Positions 59,699 to 64,000 of a DNA stretch of 64,000 bases are shown piece by piece. Made by a program: the position numbers and the translations under genes. The notes under the pieces are model-generated. The model had not been told where the DNA came from and did not search any database. It saw nothing but the letters and a program-made list of their open reading frames with translations. How positions within the stretch are numbered: the first letter of the stretch is position 1; every line of letters begins with the position of its first letter. This stretch comes from Enterococcus crotali (GTDB lineage Bacteria; Bacillota; Bacilli; Lactobacillales; Enterococcaceae). The DNA lies in assembly GCF_000633635.1 (NCBI RefSeq), contig NZ_AYPQ01000001.1:716820-780819 (forward strand), written 5' to 3'.

Positions 59699-60424
59699 TT
59701 AATCGACTGTATTTAACCACTTGATGAGTTGATGAGCGACTTCCTCTTGTTGTTCATCATTGTTCATCAAAGCTGGCTTATCCCCTTTTTGTGCGCCGTA
59801 ACTGCCAAATCCAGCATGGTTTCCACCCTTGATTTCCTGAAACACCGTTTGCTTTGGTAAATATTGTCTTGCTTTCTCATAAGCCTGCCAGTTCAAAACA
59901 CCATCCTCAGATCCAGTTAACGACAAAACTTGACCTTTAAATTTTGACAGACTCCCTTTTTCATCAGGGTAGCTAGCTAAGAAAAAGACCCCGTTTAACG
60001 CCTCCTGCGACTCTTGTTCAGCTGCAAAACGACTAGCCATGACACCACCTAGGGAATGACCACCTATCACATAATTAGTTAGATGGTTGTCATGAACCAC
60101 TTGCTGTGCTCTATTTTGCCCTAAAACAGCTAGGTTTAAAGGCTCATCTACAAGATAAACTGAAAATCCAGCTTGGGCTACTTTTTCCGCCCAGATACTG
60201 TAACTTGTATTTTCAACCAAAGCTCCTTGATAGAAAATAAGTGCTGGTTTTTCTTTATCACCTTTAAAATATAGTAGACCATTTTCGTTTTCCGCTTTTT
60301 TTGAGGCCTCTATCGCGTTTGTTGTGGGTGTATATGTAATGGTTTTTATATAAAATAATCCCACTAAAATCACTGTTACAACTACACCTAAAAACCAAAG
60401 TAGTCGTTTTTGCCATTTTTTCAT
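59699..60424 (-). CDS. Membrane-anchored alpha/beta hydrolase
   Basis: The 241-residue protein has an N-terminal signal-anchor (LLWFLGVVVTVILVGLFYI) and an extracellular alpha/beta-hydrolase domain. The nucleophile Ser is in GGHSLGGVMA, an Asp is in LTGSEDGVLN, and the His is in GGNHAGFGSYG. This catalytic triad is in the order of the family (PF12695-type). The natural ester or amide substrate is unknown. A likely promoter (TTGTCA, 17 bases, TATAGA) lies just upstream. Confidence 0.82.
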   Translation of the reverse strand: MKKWQKRLLWFLGVVVTVILVGLFYIKTITYTPTTNAIEASKKAENENGLLYFKGDKEKPALIFYQGALVENTSYSIWAEKVAQAGFSVYLVDEPLNLAVLGQNRAQQVVHDNHLTNYVIGGHSLGGVMASRFAAEQESQEALNGVFFLASYPDEKGSLSKFKGQVLSLTGSEDGVLNWQAYEKARQYLPKQTVFQEIKGGNHAGFGSYGAQKGDKPALMNNDEQQEEVAHQLIKWLNTVD

Positions 60425-60508
60425 TTTATTTCTCCTCTCGTTCTTGACTAGTTTATTTTATCAGAAACCTTTCTATAATTAGAATTTTTTGTTTTGACAA
60501 TAAAAAAA

Positions 60509-60723
60509 GGCGAGTCAAAAGCGTTCAGCTCCGAGAAATAAGAGGGATTTCACAGAAATGACCTGAAAAACGGGATTTTTCATTCCGATGTTGAATGATT
60601 CCTACTTAGTGTTTTCAACTTTTGGTGAATTCCATTTTATTTCCGAATGGGCTGTTTTTTCTCGCCGTTTACTCAGGTTTAGAGCGCACATCAAAACTAA
60701 AGATTAGTTTTGATGTGCGCTCT
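60509..60723. other. Structured intergenic element between hydrolase and ribU genes
   Basis: A region of about 160 bases is bounded by the complementary hexamers GGCGAG (60509) and CTCGCC (60661) and holds several small inverted repeats. It is followed by a perfect 20-bp hairpin (60681-60723) with a T-run on the plus strand. No ORF is supported. A plus-strand small RNA or a degenerate mobile repeat would fit. Confidence 0.45.
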
Positions 60724-60743
60724 TTTCAATTTATCTGCATATT

Positions 60744-61351
60744 TTACTTCGTTATTGTTTTTTTATTGCCTAATTGATATTGTTTTCGAGAAAGCCAAGG
60801 TAAAAGCTTTGCATGCAAGACTAAGAAAACAGCACTTACAATGGCGCCTTTGATCAGATTAAATGGAACAATTCCAATCGTAACGTATTTTGCTAGTGAC
60901 ATACCTAAATATTGTCCTGATGATACGCCAAATATCTTTAAATAAAGGGGTGTGATCACAAAATAATTTGCTACGCCCATGAAAACTGTTAAGGTGAGTA
61001 TTCCTGTAGTAATACCTAAAATTTTATTTGAAAGCTTTTCGCTTCCTCGTTTGAAAAAGTAATACATCGGTAGTGTGAAGACAACCGTTGCAAAAAAACT
61101 AGCCGCATCTCCTACTAAATTTTGTGGTGATGCTCCAGTTGTAAAGAGATGCAACAGAGATCTTATAAAAGCTGTACTGATTCCGGCTAAAGGACCGAAT
61201 AAGAACATGCTGATCATAACTGGGATGTCACTAAAATCGATTTCAAAAAATTCAGCGACGGTATGATTGGAAACGCCACAAACTGTAATACCACACCGAT
61301 TGCTGCTAACATTGCTACACTTACCATTTTTTGTACCTTGTTGTTTCGCAT
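60744..61351 (-). CDS. ribU: Riboflavin ECF transporter S component RibU, broken by one frameshift
   Basis: RibU binds riboflavin in the membrane and is driven by the shared ECF module. The ATG at 61351 lies seven bases after AGGAGG. The first 42 residues include AAIGVVLQFVAFPIIPSLNFLK. The frame then breaks at 61242-61244. One added base gives IDFSDIPVMISMFLFGPLAGI and the rest, for about 202 residues with five or six membrane segments. The FMN riboswitch 440 bases upstream confirms the substrate. The break is another one-base loss in a short run. Confidence 0.92.
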
Positions 61352-61471
61352 ATGAAATCCTCCTGTTAAGGACCCATCTTCAAACGAACTTTTCTAAATT
61401 AACTTTTTCAGTGATTTCTCTTCATTGACTGTGAGGCGCTGCTTCATCAAGCGATATACGTTCTGTAATTA

Positions 61472-61690
61472 TTACAGCTAAAATATCTCGTTACGCAAGT
61501 GATTTACACTTAGTTACCATTTGATTGGTTAGGCATGATGTTTTATTCATCATTTACTCTGTCCTACCATTTTTGAAGCTTGAGCTCTTAAAATAGATGG
61601 CACTAAAATACTTTATTGTGATTTACTAGTACGGTAACTTCGCTCTCTTCGTTCGCCAAGTACTGTTCATCATCTACTCTGTCTTTTGGC
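61472..61690 (-). repeat. Two diverged tandem copies of a repeat in the ribU leader
   Basis: On the minus strand GACAGAGTAGATGATGAA (from 61683) and GACAGAGTAAATGATGAA (from 61563) start two copies about 120 bases apart. Both continue with GTTAC/GTAAC, TAAATCAC and a final TATTTTAG about 80 bases on. The copies are otherwise diverged. Confidence 0.65.
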
Positions 61691-61720
61691 CAGTCGTAGT
61701 GATTCACAGCAAGTCACAGC

Positions 61721-61752
61721 AAAAACTCTATTTTCCTACAGGGAAATAGAGT
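61721..61752 (-). terminator. Riboswitch terminator upstream of ribU
   Basis: On the minus strand, ACTCTATTTCCC and the following TAGGAAAATAGAGT form a stem, followed by TTTTTG. It lies between the FMN aptamer and ribU and is probably the terminator of the riboswitch. Confidence 0.8.
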
Positions 61753-61789
61753 AGAGTTATCTTATCTGAAAAATGCCAATTCAAATAAG

Positions 61790-61920
61790 CTCTATCTTCT
61801 TTATCCAGACTTTACTGTCGGTATTGGAATTTCACCAATTCAGCCACTTCAAATGAAGTAGGTCGTGGACTATAACCACCGGTCGGGAATTGCACCCTGC
61901 CCCTGAAGACGAACCTTTAT
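61790..61920 (-). promoter_or_regulatory. FMN riboswitch (RFN element)
   Basis: On the minus strand the aptamer core is clear: TTCAGGGGCAGGGTG, then GACCGGTGGT with AGTCCACGACC. GGTGAAATTCCAATACCGACAGT follows in two parts, then AAGTCTGGATAAAGAAGA. FMN binding should favour the downstream terminator and reduce ribU expression. Confidence 0.95.
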
Positions 61921-62019
61921 TAAATTTTTGTACACCTCAAGTATACAACCTTTTTAGAAAAAAGCAATGTTTATGTTCAACTTATCACACGTAAATTATC
62001 TGTAAATGTTAATTTCATA

Positions 62020-62062
62020 AAAAAAGCGTGAGTCAAAATGAAACCGCCATTTTCACCCACAC
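62020..62062 (-). terminator. Terminator behind rluB
   Basis: Arms GCGTGAGTCAAAATG and CATTTTCACCCACAC with several mismatches, then a T-run on the minus strand. It lies 8 bases past the rluB stop. Confidence 0.8.
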
Positions 62063-62069
62063 TAAACAT

Positions 62070-62786
62070 TTATTTTGATTGATTCATTAAAACACTGATC
62101 TCTTTTTTATTTAGATTACGATATTCACCGGGACGTAATCCTTTTAGGGTTAGGTCGCCGTATCTTTCTCTCTTCAACTTTTGAACTGGGTAACCCACAG
62201 CTTGTAGCATTTTTTTCACTTGATGGTTGCGTCCTTCATGAATCGTTAATTCTACAATACTAGTATTGGTTTTAAGATCTACAGAAATAATTTCAAAAGC
62301 AGCTGGAGCGGTTTTATAGCCTTCGATTTTCATGCCTTTCGTTAATGGAAGTAAGTCATGTTTTTTAGCCAAACCTTTGACTTTTGCTACGTAAACTTTA
62401 TCGATTTCATGACTCGGATGCGTCAACTTTTGAGAAAATTCACCATCGTTTGTTAATAGTAACAGTCCTGAAGTGTCATAATCCAATCTGCCGACAGGAT
62501 AAATTCGTTCTTTAATATGTGAAAAAAAGTCTGTAACGACTTTTCTGCCCTTGTCATCAGAGACAGCAGAAATAACTCCTTTAGGTTTATAGAATAAATA
62601 ATAACCATACTCTTCTTTATAGATTGGTACATCATCTACTTCAACCTTATCATTTTTACCAACTTGTGTGCCTAATTCGCGAATGATTTTTCCATTTACT
62701 TTCACACGTCCGTTGATAATATATTCTTCTGCTTTTCTGCGCGATGCAATCCCTGCATGAGCAATAACTTTTTGAAGTCTTTCCAT
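62070..62786 (-). CDS. rluB: rRNA pseudouridine synthase, RluB family
   Basis: The enzyme isomerises uridine in 23S rRNA. The 238-residue protein has an N-terminal S4 RNA-binding domain (LQKVIAHAGIASRRKAEEYI) and a catalytic domain with PVGRLDYDTSGLLLLTND, where the Asp is the nucleophile. EGRNHQVKKMLQAVGYPV is also conserved. It starts right after the scpB stop, as in Bacillus (scpA-scpB-rluB). The exact uridine target follows from family knowledge only. Confidence 0.93.
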   Translation of the reverse strand: MERLQKVIAHAGIASRRKAEEYIINGRVKVNGKIIRELGTQVGKNDKVEVDDVPIYKEEYGYYLFYKPKGVISAVSDDKGRKVVTDFFSHIKERIYPVGRLDYDTSGLLLLTNDGEFSQKLTHPSHEIDKVYVAKVKGLAKKHDLLPLTKGMKIEGYKTAPAAFEIISVDLKTNTSIVELTIHEGRNHQVKKMLQAVGYPVQKLKRERYGDLTLKGLRPGEYRNLNKKEISVLMNQSK

Positions 62787-63404
62787 CTATTTTTCTTCCT
62801 CCGCTTCATCTATGTCCGTTGTTGGTTCTTCTTCATTTAATTCTTTGTAGCGGTCGAAAAAGAGGTCTAAAGGTAACTCTTCTGCGATTTCTTCTTCCAT
62901 TTGATGGATATCTGGCAACTCTTCTAATGATTTTAACCCAAAATAATCCATAAAATACGCTGTAGTTCCATATAAGATAGCTCTACCAGGGCCGTCTACA
63001 CGTCCTTTTTCTTCAATCAATTGACGTGCAACTAATTTTTGCATAGAACCTGCTGACTGCACCCCTCTGATTTCATCTACTTCTACTCTTGAAATTGGCT
63101 GCTTATATGCAACGATCGACAAGGTCTCAAGAGCTGCTTGAGATAAAGAATTCGAAATGGGCGATTGAGCATACTTTTTCAATAATGGTGCAAATACTTT
63201 TTTCGTAGATAGGACAAAATGATTCCCGACTTCTAAAATATTTAATGCTGCTTGTTTATCTGACGCATAGCGTTCTTTTAAAGCGGTCAAGGCTTCATAT
63301 GTTTTGGCAGTGGATAATTCTAGTAAATAAGATAATTCTTCTAAACCGATTCCTTCTTCACCAACAACAAATAGAATCGCTTCGATTTGACTGACTGTGG
63401 TCAC
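62787..63404 (-). CDS. scpB: Chromosome segregation protein ScpB
   Basis: ScpB binds ScpA and SMC in the condensin complex. The 205-residue protein has two winged-helix domains. The first is around residues 1-80 and the second around 85-160 (ALETLSIVAYKQPISRVEVDEIRGVQS, in part). It ends with a disordered acidic tail (ELPLDLFFDRYKELNEEEP). The GTG start at 63404 overlaps the TGA of scpA (GTGA), so translation is coupled. rluB follows directly. Confidence 0.95.
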   Translation of the reverse strand: MTTVSQIEAILFVVGEEGIGLEELSYLLELSTAKTYEALTALKERYASDKQAALNILEVGNHFVLSTKKVFAPLLKKYAQSPISNSLSQAALETLSIVAYKQPISRVEVDEIRGVQSAGSMQKLVARQLIEEKGRVDGPGRAILYGTTAYFMDYFGLKSLEELPDIHQMEEEIAEELPLDLFFDRYKELNEEEPTTDIDEAEEEK

Positions 63405-64000
63405 GCTGTTTCCTCCGTACTTGATTCAATTTCTTCAGACGTATTATATAACAAAATAGTGCCATAATTATCTTCTTGTTCGACGTGAACAACCCCTTTT
63501 TCATCAATTCCAGCAAAGCCATAAAAGTAGTCACAACTTCTTGTTTAGAATATGAAGTGAAAAAGGATTCAAAATCAATTGGTGTATCACGGTCGATATG
63601 CCTCATTCTTTGAGTAATGACTGTAATTTTCTCTTCAATTGAGACATCATCACCTGTAACCGTTGTCTCAACCGGTTGCCGGCTTTTTTTCTTTTCTAAC
63701 ATTGCATGAAATGCCAAGAATAAATCAATCGTATTTAATTGATTCGGCGTAAGCAAAGGATTGTCGTCCTTATACTCATCAATATCCATTGGTTCTTTCG
63801 TATAATAAAGACTTCTTTCAGATTCTTTTTCATGTAAAAGACCTGCTGCATATTTAAATTTACGGTATTCTAACAATTGAGCAACTAATGCATCACGCGG
63901 GTCTTCGCCATCAAGAATCTCATCGTCTTCTGTCATTTCCAACTCTTGTTTTGGCAAAAGCATCTTGCTTTTAATTGCATTAAGGTTGCTGCCATGACAA
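63401..64000 (-). CDS. scpA: Chromosome segregation protein ScpA, partial, two frameshifts
   Basis: ScpA is the kleisin subunit that bridges SMC heads. The N-terminal part lies outside the window, and the C-terminal about 200 residues are here. The frame breaks at 63980-63981 (VMAATLN, then IKSKMLLPKQELE) and again at 63493-63496. Adding one base at each joins it through DLFLAFHAMLEKKKSRQPVETTV and LMKKGVVHVEQEDNYGTI to a stop at 63401, which overlaps scpB. The winged-helix end of the kleisin (SFFTSYSKQEVVTTFMALLELM) is intact. Two breaks in an essential-type gene again suggest base-calling errors. Confidence 0.88.

Overview
The window is AT-rich Firmicute DNA, most likely from an Enterococcus chromosome. 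This is inferred from gene content and order: an enterococcal-type NADH oxidase, PerR, RibU with an FMN riboswitch, a ypiA/ypiB-hup-der-rpsA-cmk-recQ-ypbB-fer run that mirrors Bacillus subtilis, and large LPXTG-type surface proteins. Nearly all genes are on the minus strand. I see no rRNA, tRNA, insertion sequence, prophage or CRISPR array.

Layout. 1-2150: an amidohydrolase cut by the window edge, with a permease. 2592-3523: metA. 3711-10396: a giant cell-wall adhesin with about 20 Ig-like repeats. 10859-15372: a YczE-type membrane protein, nox, ridA, perR and cysK. 15585-17917: a small membrane protein and ispH on the plus strand, then a GH73-LysM autolysin. 18225-22567: a small secreted peptide, tkt, ynzC, lexA with an SOS box, and dfrA; thyA and an ABC-F ATPase follow to 25432. 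25488-31724: an Na+/H+ antiporter, four small genes of unknown function, DegV and an LCP ligase. 31835-40323: a complete aromatic amino acid operon (aroE-aroF-aroB-aroC-tyrA-aroA-aroK-pheA) behind a leader. 40379-48648: a quinone oxidoreductase, cca, dapB, mazG, a YitT protein, ypiB, ypiA and an AroB-like gene. 49395-59617: hup, der, an acylating aldehyde dehydrogenase, an odd response regulator, rpsA, cmk, a LysM protein, recQ, ypbB and fer. 59699-64000: a hydrolase, ribU with its FMN riboswitch, rluB, scpB and scpA.

The most interesting element is the roughly 300-nt leader of the aro operon (40011-40323). It has a consensus promoter and a 20-codon ORF with a ribosome binding site whose end is crowded with Tyr and Phe codons. 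It is followed by mutually exclusive hairpins, the last being an intrinsic terminator just before aroE. This looks like leader-peptide transcription attenuation, not a T-box. Together with the N-terminal regulatory domain of the DAHP synthase and the ACT domains of TyrA and PheA, it would couple shikimate flux to Tyr/Phe supply at two levels.

A second, technical theme is that about ten apparent frameshifts occur (metA, adhesin, a small peptide, tkt, LCP, der twice, ribU, scpA twice). Each can be repaired by adding one base, almost always in a short homopolymer. Several hit essential genes, so an assembly with systematic base undercalls is more likely than real gene decay.
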